A stretch of DNA of 64,000 nucleotides from the NCBI RefSeq assembly GCF_900700375.1, contig NW_021630118.1, positions 62,001 to 126,000 of the forward strand, given 5' to 3'. The DNA is from Denticeps clupeoides (lineage: Eukaryota > Chordata > Actinopteri > Clupeiformes > Denticipitidae). The position numbers were made by a program, and so were the translations under genes. The notes beneath the pieces are model-generated. The model ran no database searches and was not told where the DNA came from. It worked only from the letters and a program-made list of their open reading frames with translations. Positions 23,471 to 35,973 of the stretch are shown one piece after another (the stretch's first letter is position 1; every line of letters begins with the position of its first letter).

Positions 23471-23905
23471 CAAAGCAAACACACAGGGATAAAGACCATA
23501 AGAAGATCAGAAACATTTCCAACTGCATCTGGTGTCAATGTATTAATGAAGTTGCTCATGTAGTGGACAATCTCAATCATTTGGTAAGATAAGAAGAACT
23601 GAAGCTGCTGTACATTTCTTTAGCTGACTCTAGGCCTGACTCTACACAGACAATTGTGTTTGTGGTTTAGTTGTGAACAACATGCTTGTGAGAGGGTAAA
23701 CGCAGTCTGCCGCTATCAGGAATGATGCAGTCTAGATGCCCACATATGGGGACTTTGTAGGAGTCAGCACTAGCAAAATGCAGAGGTACAACCTCAGTCT
23801 GGGAAGACCACATATTTGAGAATGAAATTTCCCCTTCCAAAAAAGCATGAACTATAATGAAATGGCAGAAGATTGCTGCCAGTACCTTAACAGAGACCCA
23901 GACAG

Positions 23906-24009
23906 TGACATCACCACGTGGAATAAACACACTGCCTGGAACCACGCCCCTTTCCTGCATTGACCTGCCCACTTTGTGATGTTCCTATGACTCTTGACAC
24001 CAATCAAAT
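23906..24009. promoter_or_regulatory. Cluster of enhancer-like motifs (reference unit)
   Basis: Within about 100 bp at -313 to -210 are TGACATCA (CRE/AP-1-like, 23906-23913), a palindromic E-box CACGTG (23915-23920), CCACGCCCC (GC/CACC-box-like, 23942-23950) and CCAATCAAAT (CCAAT-box-like, 24000-24009). This overlaps the usual place of a snRNA distal sequence element. Individual motifs are short and could be chance; the clustering is the observation. Confidence 0.3.
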
Positions 24010-24084
24010 TATTCTTCTTTCTTTGCTACACAAACTGACCATACTTTAATCATGCACCTCCACAAGTTACCAGCCTCTTGGAAA

Positions 24085-24111
24085 ATGCAATTAGGGTAAC
24101 TAAGCATTTGC
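24085..24111 (+). promoter_or_regulatory. Octamer-like sites upstream of U6 (reference unit)
   Basis: ATGCAATTA at 24085-24093 and GCATTTGC at 24104-24111 each resemble the octamer ATGCAAAT or its complement without matching it fully. They sit at -134 to -108, closer than the usual distal element near -220. A role as a distal enhancer is possible but unproven. Confidence 0.25.
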
Positions 24112-24152
24112 TCTCCAAATATTTTATCACATTTTTACACAATACTCCATAC

Positions 24153-24174
24153 AAGGTCTTGGTGAGCAGAACAA
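24153..24174 (+). promoter_or_regulatory. Candidate PSE region (reference unit)
   Basis: This is the -66 to -45 window where a proximal sequence element bound by SNAPc should lie. It reads GGTCTTGGTGAGCAGAACAA from 24155. I do not see a clear match to the vertebrate PSE; a CTCACC core exists only on the opposite strand. The assignment is by position alone. Confidence 0.35.
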
Positions 24175-24186
24175 TGATATGGTCAG

Positions 24187-24194
24187 TATTATAA
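24187..24194 (+). promoter_or_regulatory. TATA element of the U6 promoter (reference unit)
   Basis: TATTATAA lies at -32 to -25 from the U6 first base, where vertebrate U6 genes have the TATA box that commits the promoter to Pol III. It is present at the same spacing in 60 of the 61 units, missing only upstream of 10706, and 31 or 33 bp away upstream of 19995 and 58078. Constancy alone is weak evidence because the units are homogenised; the position is what supports the call. Confidence 0.8.
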
Positions 24195-24218
24195 GTGGCA
24201 GCTGAGAAGCTTGTTGAT

Positions 24219-24324
24219 GTGCTTGCTACGGCTGCACATATACTAAAATTGGATCGATACAGAGAAGATTAGCATGGCCCCTGCGAAAGGATGACACGCA
24301 AATCCGTGAAGCGTTCCATATTTT
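24219..24324 (+). ncRNA. U6: U6 snRNA variant gene, unit 24 (reference unit)
   Basis: Consensus copy; this unit is used below to describe promoter and spacer. TATA 24187-24194; remnant 24377-24436 (GCAAAAGGATG form, closer to U6 than the GTAAAGGGATG form). Confidence 0.95.
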
Positions 24325-25275
24325 GTTCTTTTTTAATTAGACAAAGAGTCACTTGGGACTAGGAAGATGTTGTACCAAGATTAGCATGGAACTTGCAAAA
24401 GGATGACACACAAATCAGTGAAGTGCTCCATATTTTCAACTTTTTTTGATTGACAAATAGGAACTAGGGTTCCTTAGGAAAAGGGAGATGCTGTGCCAAA
24501 TTCCAAATGTTCAGTTTTTTTTTTTTTCAAAGCAAAACACAAGGATGAACTACCATAAGAAGATCAGAAACATGTCCAACTGCATCTGGTGTCAATGTAT
24601 TAATGAAGTTGCTCATGTAGTGGACAATCTCAATCATTTGGTATGATAAGAAGAACTGAAGCTGCTGTACATTTCTTTAGCTGACTCTAGGCCTGACTCT
24701 ACACAGACAATTGTGTTTGTGGTTTAGTTTTGAACAACATGCTTGTGAGAGGGTAAACGCAGTCTGTCGCTATCAGGAATGATGCAGTCTAGATGCCCAC
24801 ATATGGGGACTTTGTAGGAGTCAGCACTAGCAAAATGCAGAGGTACAACCTCAGTCTGGGAAGACCACATATTTGAGAATGAAATTTCCCCTTCCAAAAA
24901 AGCATGAACTATAATGAAATGGCAGAAGATTGCTGCCAGTACCTTAACAGAGACCCAGACAGTGACATCACCACGTGGAATAAACACACTGCCTGGAACC
25001 ACGCCCCTTTCCTGCATTGACCTGCCCACTTTGTGATGTTCCTATGACTCTTGACACCAATCAAATTATTCTTCTTACTTTGCTACACAAACTGACCATA
25101 CTTTAATCATGCACCTCCACAAGTTACCAGCCTCTTGGAAAATGCAATTAGGGTAACTAAGCATTTGCTCTCCAAATATTTTATCACATTTTTACACAAT
25201 ACTCCATACAAGGTCTTGGTGAGCAGAACAATGATATGGTCAGTATTATAAGTGGCAGCTGAGAAGCTTGTTGAT

Positions 25276-25405
25276 GTGCTTGCTACGGCTGCACATATAC
25301 TAAAATTGGATCGATACAGAGAAGATTAGCATGGCCCCTACAGAGAAGATTAGCATGGCCCCTGCGAAAGGATGACACGCAAATCCGTGAAGCGTTCCAT
25401 ATTTT
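25276..25405 (+). pseudogene. U6: U6 with 24-nt internal tandem duplication, unit 25
   Basis: Nt 41-64 are present twice in tandem (25316-25339 and 25340-25363), giving 130 nt with two ACAGAGA boxes and two AGC triads before a single internal stem-loop. Promoter (TATA 25244-25251) and terminator are intact. Normal U6 folding and U2/U6 pairing should be disturbed. It could be a real mutation or an assembly error. Remnant 25458-25517. Confidence 0.92.
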
Positions 25406-26356
25406 GTTCTTTTTTAATTAGACAAAGAGTCACTTGGGACTAGGAAGATGTTGTACCAAGATTAGCATGGAACTTGTAAAAGGATGACACACAAATCAGT
25501 GAAGTGCTCCATATTTTCAACTTTTTTTGATTGACAAATAGGAACTAGGGTTCCTTAGGAAAAGGGAGATGCTGTGCCAAATTCCAAATGTTTAGTTTTT
25601 TTTTTTTTCAAAGCAAACACACAAAAAGGAACTCCATAAGAAGATCAGAAACATTTCCAACTGCATCTGGTGTCAATGTATTAATGAAGTTGCTCATGTA
25701 GTGGACAATCTCAATCATTTGGTAAGATAAGAAGAACTGAAGCTGCTGTACATTTCTTTAGCTGACACTAGGACTGACTCTACACAGACAATTGTGTTTG
25801 TGGTTTAGTTGTGAACAACATGCTTGTGAGAGGGTAAACGCAGTCTGCCGCTATCAGGAATGATGCAGTCTAGATGCCCACATATGGGGACTTTGTAGGA
25901 GTCAGCACTAGCAAAATGCAGAGGTACAACCTCAGTCTGGGAAGACCACATATTTGAGAATGAAATTTCCCCTTCCAAAAAAGCATGAACTATAATGAAA
26001 TGGCAGAAGATTGCTGTCAGTACCTTAACAGAGACCCAGACAGTGACATCACCACGTGGAATAAACACACTGCCTGGAACCACGCCCCTTTCCTGCATTG
26101 ACCTGCCCACTTTGTGATGTTCCTATGACTCTTGACACCAATCAAATTATTCTTCTTTCTTTTCTACACAAACTGACCATACTTTAATCATGCACCTCCA
26201 CAAGTTACCAGCCTCTTGGAAAATGCAATTAGGGTAACTAAGCATTTGCTCTCCAAATATTTTATCACATTTTTACACAATACTCCATACAAGGTCTTGG
26301 TGAGCAGAACAATGATATGGTCAGTATTATAAGTGGCAGCTGAGAAGCTGGTTGAT

Positions 26357-26462
26357 GTGCTTGCTACGGCTGCACATATACTAAAATTGGATCGATACAG
26401 AGAAGATTAGCATGGCCCCTGCGAAAGGATGACACGCAAATCCGTGAAGCGTTCCATATTTT
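26357..26462 (+). ncRNA. U6: U6 snRNA variant gene, unit 26
   Basis: Consensus copy. TATA 26325-26332; remnant 26515-26574. Confidence 0.95.
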
Positions 26463-27413
26463 GTTCTTTTTTAATTAGACAAAGAGTCACTTGGGACTAG
26501 GAAGATGTTGTACCAAGATTAGCATGGAACTTGTAAAGGGATGACACACAAATCAGTGAAGTGCTCCATATTTTCAACTTTTTTTGATTGACAAATAGGA
26601 ACTAGGGTTCCTTAGGAAAAGGGAGATGCTGTGCCAAATTCCAAATGTTCATTTTTTTTATTTTCAAAGCAAACACACAGGATGAACTACCATAAGAAGA
26701 TCAGAAACATTTCCAACTGCAATCTGGTGTCAATGTATTAATGAAGTTGCTCATGTAGTGGACAATCTCAATCATTTGGTATGATAAGAAGAACTGAAGC
26801 TGCTGTACATTTCTTTAGCTGACTCTAGGCCTGACTCTACACAGACAATTGTGTTTGTGGTTTAGTTGTGAACAACATGCTTGTGAGAGGGTAAACGCAG
26901 TCTGCCGCTATCAGGAATGATGCAGTCTAGATGCCCACATATGGGGACTTTGTAGGAGTCAGCACTAGCAAAATGCAGAGGTACAACCTCAGTCTGGGAA
27001 GACCACATATTTGAGAATGAAATTTCCCCTTCCAAAAAAGCATGAACTATAATGAAATGGCAGAAGATTGCTGCCAGTACCTTAACAGAGACCCAGACAG
27101 TGACATCACCACGTGGAATAAACACACTGCCTGGAACCACGCCCCTTTCCTGCATTGACCTGCCCACTTTGTGATGTTCCCATGACTCTTGACACCAATC
27201 AAATTATTCTTCTTTCTTTGCTACACAAACTGACCACACTTTAATCATGCACCTCCACAAGTTACCAGCCTCTTGGAAAATGCAATTAGGGTAACTAAGC
27301 ATTTGCTCTCCAAATATTTTATCACATTTTTACACAATACTCCATACAAGGTCTTGGTGAGCAGAACAATGATATGGTCAGTATTATAAGTGGCAGCTGA
27401 GAAGCTGGTTGAT

Positions 27414-27519
27414 GTGCTTGCTACGGCTGCACATATACTAAAATTGGATCGATACAGAGAAGATTAGCATGGCCCCTGCGAAAGGATGACACGCAAATCC
27501 GTGAAGCGTTCCATATTTT
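27414..27519 (+). ncRNA. U6: U6 snRNA variant gene, unit 27
   Basis: Consensus copy. TATA 27382-27389; remnant 27572-27631. The tail of the preceding unit has a double-base site near 26722 (GCAATCTGG). Confidence 0.95.
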
Positions 27520-28470
27520 GTTCTTTTTTAATTAGACAAAGAGTCACTTGGGACTAGGAAGATGTTGTACCAAGATTAGCATGGAACTTGCAAAAGGATG
27601 ACACACAAATCAGTGAAGTGCTCCATATTTTCAACTTTTTTTGATTGACAAATAGGAACTAGGGTTCCTTAGGAAAAGGGAGATGCTGTGCCAAATTCCA
27701 AATGTTCAGTTTTTTTTATTTTCAAAGCAAACACACAGGGATGAAGACCATAAGAAGATCAGAAACATTTCCAACTGCAACTGGTGTCAATGTATTAATG
27801 AAGTTGCTCATGTAGTGGACAATCTCAATCATTTGGTATGATAAGAAGAACTGAAGCTGCTGTACATTTCTTTAGCTGACTCTAGGCCTGACTCTACACA
27901 GACAATTGTGTTTGTGGTTTAGTTGTGAACAACATGCTTGTAAGAGGGTAAACGCAGTCTGCCGCTATCAGGAATGATGCAGTCTAGATGCCCACATATG
28001 GGGACTTTGTAGGAGTCAGCACTAGCAAAATGCAGAGGTACAACCTCAGTCTGGGAAGACCACATAATTGAGAATGAAATTTCCCCTTCCAAAAAAGCAT
28101 GAACTATAATGAAATGACAGAAGATTGCTGCCAGTACCTTAACAGAGACCCAGACAGTGACATCACCACGTGGAATAAACACACTGCCTGGAACCACGCC
28201 CCTTTCCTGCATTGACCTGCCCACTTTGTGATGTTCCTATGACTCTTGACACCAATCAAATTATTCTTCTTTCTTTGCTACACAAACTGACCATACTTTA
28301 ATCATGCACCTCCACAAGTTACCAGTCTCTTGGAAAATGCAATTAGGGTAACTAAGCATTTGCTCTCCAAATATTTTATCACATTTTTACACAATACTCC
28401 ATACAAGGTCTTGGTGAGCAGAACAATGATATGGTCAGTATTATAAGTGGCAGCTGAGAAGCTGGTTGAT

Positions 28471-28576
28471 GTGCTTGCTACGGCTGCACATATACTAAAA
28501 TTGGATCGATACAGAGAAGATTAGCATGGCCCCTGCGAAAGGATGACACGCAAATCCGTGAAGCGTTCCATATTTT
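28471..28576 (+). ncRNA. U6: U6 snRNA variant gene, unit 28
   Basis: Consensus copy. TATA 28439-28446; remnant 28629-28688. Confidence 0.95.
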
Positions 28577-29528
28577 GTTCTTTTTTAATTAGACAAAGAG
28601 TCACTTGGGACTAGGAAGATGTTGTACCAAGATTAGCATGGAACTTGTAAAGGGATGACACACAAATCAGTGAAGTGCTCCATATTTTCAACTTTTTTTG
28701 ATTGACAAATAGGAACTAGGGTTCCTTAGGAAAAGGGAGATGCTGTGCCAAATTCCAAATGTTCAGTTTTTTTTATTTTCAAAGCAAACACACAAGAATG
28801 AACTCCATAAGAAGATCAGAAACATTTCCAACTGCATCTGGTGTCAATGTATTAATGAAGTTGCTCATGTAGTGGACAATCTCAATCATTTGGTATGATA
28901 AGAAGAACTGAAGCTGCTGTACATTTCTTTAGCTGACTCTAGGACTGACTCTACACAGACAATTGTGTTTGTGGTTTAGTTGTGAACAACATGCTTGTGA
29001 GAGGGTAAACGCAGTCTGTCGCTATCAGGAATGATGCAGTCTAGATGCCCACATATGGGGACTTTGTAGGAGTCAGCACTAGCAAAATGCAGAGGTACAA
29101 CCTCAGTCTGGGAAGACCACATATTTGAGAATGAAATTTCCCCTTCCAAAAAAGCATGAACTATAATGAAATGGCAGAAGATGGCTGCCAGTACCTTAAC
29201 AGAGACCCAGACAGTGACATCACCACGTGGAATAAACACACTGCCTGGAACCACGCCCCTTTCCTGCATTGACCTGCCCACTTTGTGATGTTCCCTATGA
29301 CTCTTGACACCAATCAAATTATTCTTCTTTCTTTGCTACACAAACTGACCACACTTTAATCATGCACCTCCACAAGTTACCAGCCTCTTGGAAAATGCAA
29401 TTAGGGTAACTAAGCATTTGCTCTCCAAATATTTTATCACATTTTTACACAATACTCCATACAAGGTCTTGGTGAGCAGAACAATGATATGGTCAGTATT
29501 ATAAGTGGCAGCTGAGAAGCTGGTTGAT

Positions 29529-29634
29529 GTGCTTGCTACGGCTGCACATATACTAAAATTGGATCGATACAGAGAAGATTAGCATGGCCCCTGCGAAAGG
29601 ATGACACGCAAATCCGTGAAGCGTTCCATATTTT
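29529..29634 (+). ncRNA. U6: U6 snRNA variant gene, unit 29
   Basis: Consensus copy. TATA 29497-29504; remnant 29687-29745, one base short. Spacer double-base site at 29295 (TTCCCTATGA). Confidence 0.95.
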
Positions 29635-30586
29635 GTTCTTTTTTAATTAGACAAAGAGTCACTTGGGACTAGGAAGATGTTGTACCAAGATTAGCATGGA
29701 ACTTGTAAAGGATGACACACAAATCAGTGAAGTGCTCCATATTTTCAACTTTTTTTGATTGACAAATAGGAACTAGGGTTCCTTAGGAAAAGGGAGATGC
29801 TGTGCCAAATTCCAAATGTTAGTTTTTTTTATTTTCAAAGCAAAACACACAGGATGAACTACCATAAGAAGATCAGAAACATTTCCAACTGCAATCTGGT
29901 GTCAATGTATTAATGAAGTTGCTCATGTAGTGGACAATCTCAATCATTTGGTATGATAAGAAGAACTGAAGCTGCTGTACATTTCTTTAGCTGACTCTAG
30001 GACTGACTCTACACAGACAATTGTGTTTGTGGTTTAGTTGTGAACAACATGCTTGTGAGAGGGTAAACGCAGTCTGTCCGCTATCAGGAATGATGCAGTC
30101 TAGATGCCCACATATGGGGACTTTGTAGGAGTCAGCACTAGCAAAATGCAGAGGTACAACCTCAGTCTGGGAAGACCACATATTTGAGAATGAAATTTCC
30201 CCTTCCAAAAAAGCATGAACTATAATGAAATGGCAGAAGATTGCTGCCAGTACCTTAACAGAGACCCAGACAGTGACATCACCACATGGAATAAACACAC
30301 TACTTGGAACCACGCCCCTTTCCTGCATTGACCTGCCCACTTTGTGATGTTCCTATGACTCTTGACACCAATCAAATTATTCTTCTTTCTTTTCTACACA
30401 AACTGACCATACTTTAATCATGCACCTCCACAAGTTACCAGCCTCTTGGAAAATGCAATTAGGGTAACTAAGCATTTGCTCTCCAAATATTTTATCACAT
30501 TTTTACACAATACTCCATACAAGGTCTTGGTGAGCAGAACAATGATATGGTCAGTATTATAAGTGGCAGCTGAGAAGCTGGTTGAT

Positions 30587-30692
30587 GTGCTTGCTACGGC
30601 TGCACATATACTAAAATTGGATCGATACAGAGAAGATTAGCATGGCCCCTGCGAAAGGATGACACGCAAATCCGTGAAGCGTTCCATATTTT
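30587..30692 (+). ncRNA. U6: U6 snRNA variant gene, unit 30
   Basis: Consensus copy. TATA 30555-30562; remnant 30745-30804. Spacer double-base site near 30077 (CTGTCCGC); E-box variant CACATG in this spacer. Confidence 0.95.
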
Positions 30693-31643
30693 GTTCTTTT
30701 TTAATTAGACAAAGAGTCACTTGGGACTAGGAAGATGTTGTACCAAGATTAGCATGGAACTTGTAAAAGGATGACACACAAATCAGTGAAGTGCTCCATA
30801 TTTTCAACTTTTTTGATTGACAAATAGGAACTAGGGTTCCTTAGGAAAAGGGAGATGCTGTGCCAAATTCCAAATGTTCAGTTTTTTTTATTTTCAAAGC
30901 AAACACACAGGATGAACTACCATAAGAAGATCAGAAACATTTCCAACTGCAATCTGGTGTCAATGTATTAATGAAGTTGCTCATGTAGTGGACAATCTCA
31001 ATCATTTGGTATGATAAGAAGAACTGAAGCTGCTGTACATTTCTTTAGCTGACTCTAGGACTGACTCTACACAGACAATTGTGTTTGTGGTTTAGTTTTG
31101 AACAACATGCTTGTGAGAGGGTAAACGCAGTCTGCCGCTATCAGGAATGATGCAGTCTAGATGCCCACATATGGGGACTTTGTAGGAGTCAGCACTAGCA
31201 AAATGCAGAGGTACAACCTCAGTCTGGGAAGACCACATATTTGAGAATGAAATTTCCCCTTCCAAAAAAGCATGAACTATAATGAAATGGCAGAAGATTG
31301 CTGCCAGTACCTTAACAGAGACCCAGACAGTGACATCACCACGTGGAATAAACACACTGCCTGGAACCACGCCCCTTTCCTGCATTGACCTGCCCACTTT
31401 GTGATGTTCCTATGACTCTTGACACCAATCAAATTATTCTTCTTACTTTGCTACACAAACTGACCACACTTTAATCATGCACCTCCACAAGTTACCAGCC
31501 TCTTGGAAAATGCAATTAGGGTAACTAAGCATTTGCTCTCCAAATATTTTATCACATTTTTACACAATACTCCATACAAGGTCTTGGTGAGCAGAACAAT
31601 GATATGGTCAGTATTATAAGTGGCAGCTGAGAAGCTGGTTGAT

Positions 31644-31749
31644 GTGCTTGCTACGGCTGCACATATACTAAAATTGGATCGATACAGAGAAGATTAGCAT
31701 GGCCCCTGCGAAAGGATGACACGCAAATCCGTGAAGCGTTCCATATTTT
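31644..31749 (+). ncRNA. U6: U6 snRNA variant gene, unit 31
   Basis: Consensus copy. TATA 31612-31619; remnant 31802-31861. Confidence 0.95.
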
Positions 31750-32698
31750 GTTCTTTTTTAATTAGACAAAGAGTCACTTGGGACTAGGAAGATGTTGTAC
31801 CAAGATTAGCATGGAACTTGCAAAAGGATGACACACAAATCAGTGAAGTGCTCCATATTTTCAACTTTTTTTGATTGACAAATAGGAACTAGGGTTCCTT
31901 AGGAAAAGGGAGATGCTGTGCCAAATTCCAAATGTTAGTTTTTTTATTTTCAAAGCAAACACACAGGATAAGACTCATAAGAAGATCAGAAACATTTCCA
32001 ACTGCATCTGGTGTCAATGTATTAATGAAGTTGCTCATGTAGTGGACAATCTCAATCATTTGGTAATGATAAGAAGAACTGAAGCTGCTGTACATTTCTT
32101 TAGCTGACTCTAGGACGTACTCTACACAGACAATTGTGTTTGTGGTTTAGTTGTGAACAACATGCTTGTGAGAGGGTAAACGCAGTCTGCCGCTATCAGG
32201 AATGATGCAGTCTAGATGCCCACATATGGGGACTTTGTAGGAGTCAGCACTAGCAAAATGCAGAGGTACAACCTCAGTCTGGGAAGACCACATATTTGAG
32301 AATGAAATTTCCCCTTCCAAAAAAGCATGAACTATAATGAAATGGCAGAAGATGGCTGCCAGTACCTTAACAGAGACCCAGACAGTGACATCACCACGTG
32401 GAATAAACACACTGCCTGGAACCACGCCCCTTTCCTGCATTGACCTGCCCACTTTGTGATGTTCCCATGACTCTTGACACCAATCAAATTATTCTTCTTA
32501 CTTTGCTACACAAACTAACAATACTTTAATCATGCACCTCCACAAGTTACCAGCCTCTTGGAAAATGCAATTAGGGTAACTAAGCATTTGCTCTCCAAAT
32601 ATTTTATCACATTTTTACACAATACTCCATACAAGGTCTTGGTGAGCAGAACAATGATATGGTCAGTATTATAAGTGGCAGCTGAGAAGCTTGTTGAT

Positions 32699-32804
32699 GT
32701 GCTTGCTACGGCTGCACATATACTAAAATTGGATCGATACAGAGAAGATTAGCATGGCCCCTGCGAAAGGATGACACGCAAATCCGTGAAGCGTTCCATA
32801 TTTT
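32699..32804 (+). ncRNA. U6: U6 snRNA variant gene, unit 32
   Basis: Consensus copy; the spacer carries the D marker GACGTAC near 32114. TATA 32667-32674; remnant 32857-32916. Confidence 0.95.
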
Positions 32805-33756
32805 GTTCTTTTTTAATTAGACAAAGAGTCACTTGGGACTAGGAAGATGTTGTACCAAGATTAGCATGGAACTTGTAAAGGGATGACACACAAATCAGTG
32901 AAGTGCTCCATATTTTCAACTTTTTTTGATTGACAAATAGGAACTAGGGTTCCTTAGGGAAAAGGGAGATGCTGTGCCAAATTCCAAATGTTCAGTTTTT
33001 TTATTTTCAAAGCAAACACACAGGATGAACTACCATAAGAAGATCAGAAACATTTCCAACTGCAATCTGGTGTCAATGTATTAATGAAGTTGCTCATGTA
33101 GTGGACAATCTCAATCATTTGGTATGATAAGAAGAACTGAAGCTGCTGTACATTTCTTTAGCTGACTCTAGGCCTGACTCTACACAGACAATTGTGTTTG
33201 TGGTTTAGTTGTGAACAACATGCTTGTAAGAGGGTAAACGCAGTCTGCCGCTATCAGGAATGATGCAGTCTAGATGCCCACATATGGGGACTTTGTAGGA
33301 GTCAGCACTAGCAAAATGCAGAGGTACAACCTCAGTCTGGGAAGACCACATATTTGAGAATGAAATTTCCCCTTCCAAAAAAGCATGAACTATAATGAAA
33401 TGGCAGAAGATTGCTGCCAGTACCTTAACAGAGACCCAGACAGTGACATCACCACGTGGAATAAACACACTGCCTGGAACCACGCCCCTTTCCTGCATTG
33501 ACCTGCCCACTTTGTGATGTTCCTATGACTCTTGACACCAATCAAATTATTCTTCTTACTTTGCTACACAAACTGACCATACTTTAATCATGCACCTCCA
33601 CATGTTACCAGCCTCTTGGAAAATACCATTAGGGTAACTAAGCATTTGCTCTCCAAATATTTTATCACATTTTTACACAATACTCCATACAAGGTCTTGG
33701 TGAGCAGAACAATGATATGGTCAGTATTATAAGTGGCAGCTGAGAAGCTGGTTGAT

Positions 33757-33862
33757 GTGCTTGCTACGGCTGCACATATACTAAAATTGGATCGATACAG
33801 AGAAGATTAGCATGGCCCCTGCGAAAGGATGACACGCAAATCCGTGAAGCGTTCCATATTTT
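33757..33862 (+). ncRNA. U6: U6 snRNA variant gene, unit 33
   Basis: Consensus copy. TATA 33725-33732; remnant 33915-33974. Confidence 0.95.
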
Positions 33863-34814
33863 GTTCTTTTTTAATTAGACAAAGAGTCACTTGGGACTAG
33901 GAAGATGTTGTACCAAGATTAGCATGGAACTTGTAAAGGGATGACACACAAATCAGTGAAGTGCTCCATATTTTCAACTTTTTTTGATTGACAAATAGGA
34001 ACTAGGGTTCCTTAGGAAAAGGGAGATGCTGTGCCAAATTCCAAATGTTCAGTTTTTTTTATTTTCAAAGCAAACACACAGGGATGAAGACCATAAGAAG
34101 ATCAGAAACATTTCCAACTGCATCTGGTGTCAATGTATTAATGAAGTTGCTCATGTAGTGGACAATCTCAATCATTTGGTATGATAAGAAGAACTGAAGC
34201 TGCTGTACATTTCTTTAGCTGACTCTAGGACTGACTCTACACAGACAATTGTGTTTGTGGTTTAGTTGTGAACAACATGCTTGTGAGAGGGTAAACGCAG
34301 TCTGCCGCTATCAGGAATGATGCAGTCTAGATGCCCACATATGGGGACTTTGTAGGAGTCAGCACTAGCAAAATGCAGAGGTACAACCTCAGTCTGAGAA
34401 GACCACATATTTGAGAATGAAATTTCCCCTTCCAAAAAAGCATGAACTATAATGAAATGGCAGAAGATTGCTGCCAGTACCTTAACAGAGACCCAGACAG
34501 TGACATCACCACGTGGAATAAACACACTGCCTGGAACCACGCCCCTTTCCTGCATTGACCTGCCCACTTTGTGATGTTCCTATGACTCTTGACACCAATC
34601 AAATTATTCTTCTTTCTTTGCTACACAAACTGACCACTACTTTAATCATGCACCTCCACAAGTTACCAGCCTCTTGGAAAATGCAATTAGGGTAACTAAT
34701 CATTTGCTCTCCAAATATTTTATCACATTTTTACACAATACTCCATACAAGGTCTTGGTGAGCAGAACAATGATATGGTCAGTATTATAAGTGGCAGCTG
34801 AGAAGCTTGTTGAT

Positions 34815-34920
34815 GTGCTTGCTACGGCTGCACATATACTAAAATTGGATCGATACAGAGAAGATTAGCATGGCCCCTGCGAAAGGATGACACGCAAATC
34901 CGTGAAGCGTTCCATATTTT
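34815..34920 (+). ncRNA. U6: U6 snRNA variant gene, unit 34
   Basis: Consensus copy. TATA 34783-34790; remnant 34973-35032. Confidence 0.95.
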
Positions 34921-35867
34921 GTTCTTTTTTAATTAGACAAAGAGTCACTTGGGACTAGGAAGATGTTGTACCAAGATTAGCATGGAACTTGTAAAGGGAT
35001 GACACACAAATCAGTGAAGTGCTCCATATTTTCAACTTTTTTTGATTGACAAATAGGAACTAGGGTTCCTTAGGAAAAGGGAGATGCTGTGCCAAATTCT
35101 AAATGTTTTTTTTATTTTCAAAGCAAACACACAGGGATGAACTCCATAAGAAGATCAGAAACATTTCCAACTGCAACTGGTGTCAATGTATTAATGAAGT
35201 TGCTCATGTAGTGGACAATCTCAATCATTTGGTATGATTAGAAGAACTGAAGCTGCTGTACATTTCTTTAGCTGACTCTAGGACTGACTCTACACAGACA
35301 ATTGTGTTTGTGGTTTAGTTGTGAACAACATGCTTGTGAGAGGGTAAACGCAGTCTGTCGCTATCAGGAATGATGCAGTCTAGATGCCCACATATGGGGA
35401 CTTTGTAGGAGTCAGCACTAGCAAAATGCAGAGGTACAACCTCAGTCTGGGAAGACCACATATTTGAGAATGAAATTTCCCCTTCCAAAAAAGCATGAAC
35501 TATAATGAAATGGCAGAAGATTGCTGCCAGTACCTTAACAGAGACCCAGACAGTGACATCACCACGTGGAATACACACACTGCCTGGAACCACGCCCCTT
35601 TCCTGCATTGACCTGCCCACTTTGTGATGTTCCTATGACTCTTGACACCAATCAAATTATTCTTCTTTCTTTGCTACACAAACTGACCACTACTTTAATC
35701 ATGCACCTCCACAAGTTACCAGCCTCTTGGAGAATGCAATTAGGGTAACTAAGCATTTGCTCTCCAAATATTTTATCACATTTTTACACAATACTCCATA
35801 CAAGGTCTTGGTGAGCAGAACAATGATATGGTCAGTATTATAAGTGGCAGCTGAGAAGCTTGTTGAT

Positions 35868-35973
35868 GTGCTTGCTACGGCTGCACATATACTAAAATTG
35901 GATCGATACAGAGAAGATTAGCATGGCCCCTGCGAAAGGATGACACACAAATCTGTAAAGCGTTCCATATTTT
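35868..35973 (+). ncRNA. U6: U6 copy with clustered transitions, unit 35
   Basis: Full length with G80A, C87T and G90A within 11 nt; two of the three fall in CpG sites. Nt 87-95 lie in the segment that pairs with the U2 5' end, so function is doubtful. The next ~60 bp are also unusually divergent (GAGCCAC, ATGTAGTACCAAAATTAG). TATA 35836-35843; remnant 36026-36085. Confidence 0.93.

Larger units (their letters stand above)
23471..24152. other. Inter-U6 spacer (reference unit)
   Basis: About 680 bp without a credible gene. It holds a near-duplicate of CTGACTCTAGG/CTGACTCTAC (near 23625-23645), palindromes ACAATTGT and CATATG, and the motif cluster described separately. A minus-strand open frame of 101 codons recurs here in most units (23667-23972 in this one); variation between units changes amino acids freely and opens or shifts the frame, so it is not annotated as a gene. 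The same spacer lies between all U6 loci in the window. Confidence 0.7.

Noticed and set aside
23667-23972. Minus-strand open frame of ~101 codons recurring in nearly every unit (with 95-117 codon forms)
   Set aside because: It exists because the spacer is repeated. Variants between units change amino acids freely (for example TVVV/TEVV, SAD/SFD, AGE/EGE), one-base insertions alter its ends, and it overlaps the upstream control region of U6. No recognisable domain.
24155-24174. Confident PSE call on the minus-strand CTCACC
   Set aside because: Orientation is opposite to known vertebrate U6 PSEs and the rest of the consensus does not match; kept only as a positional candidate.
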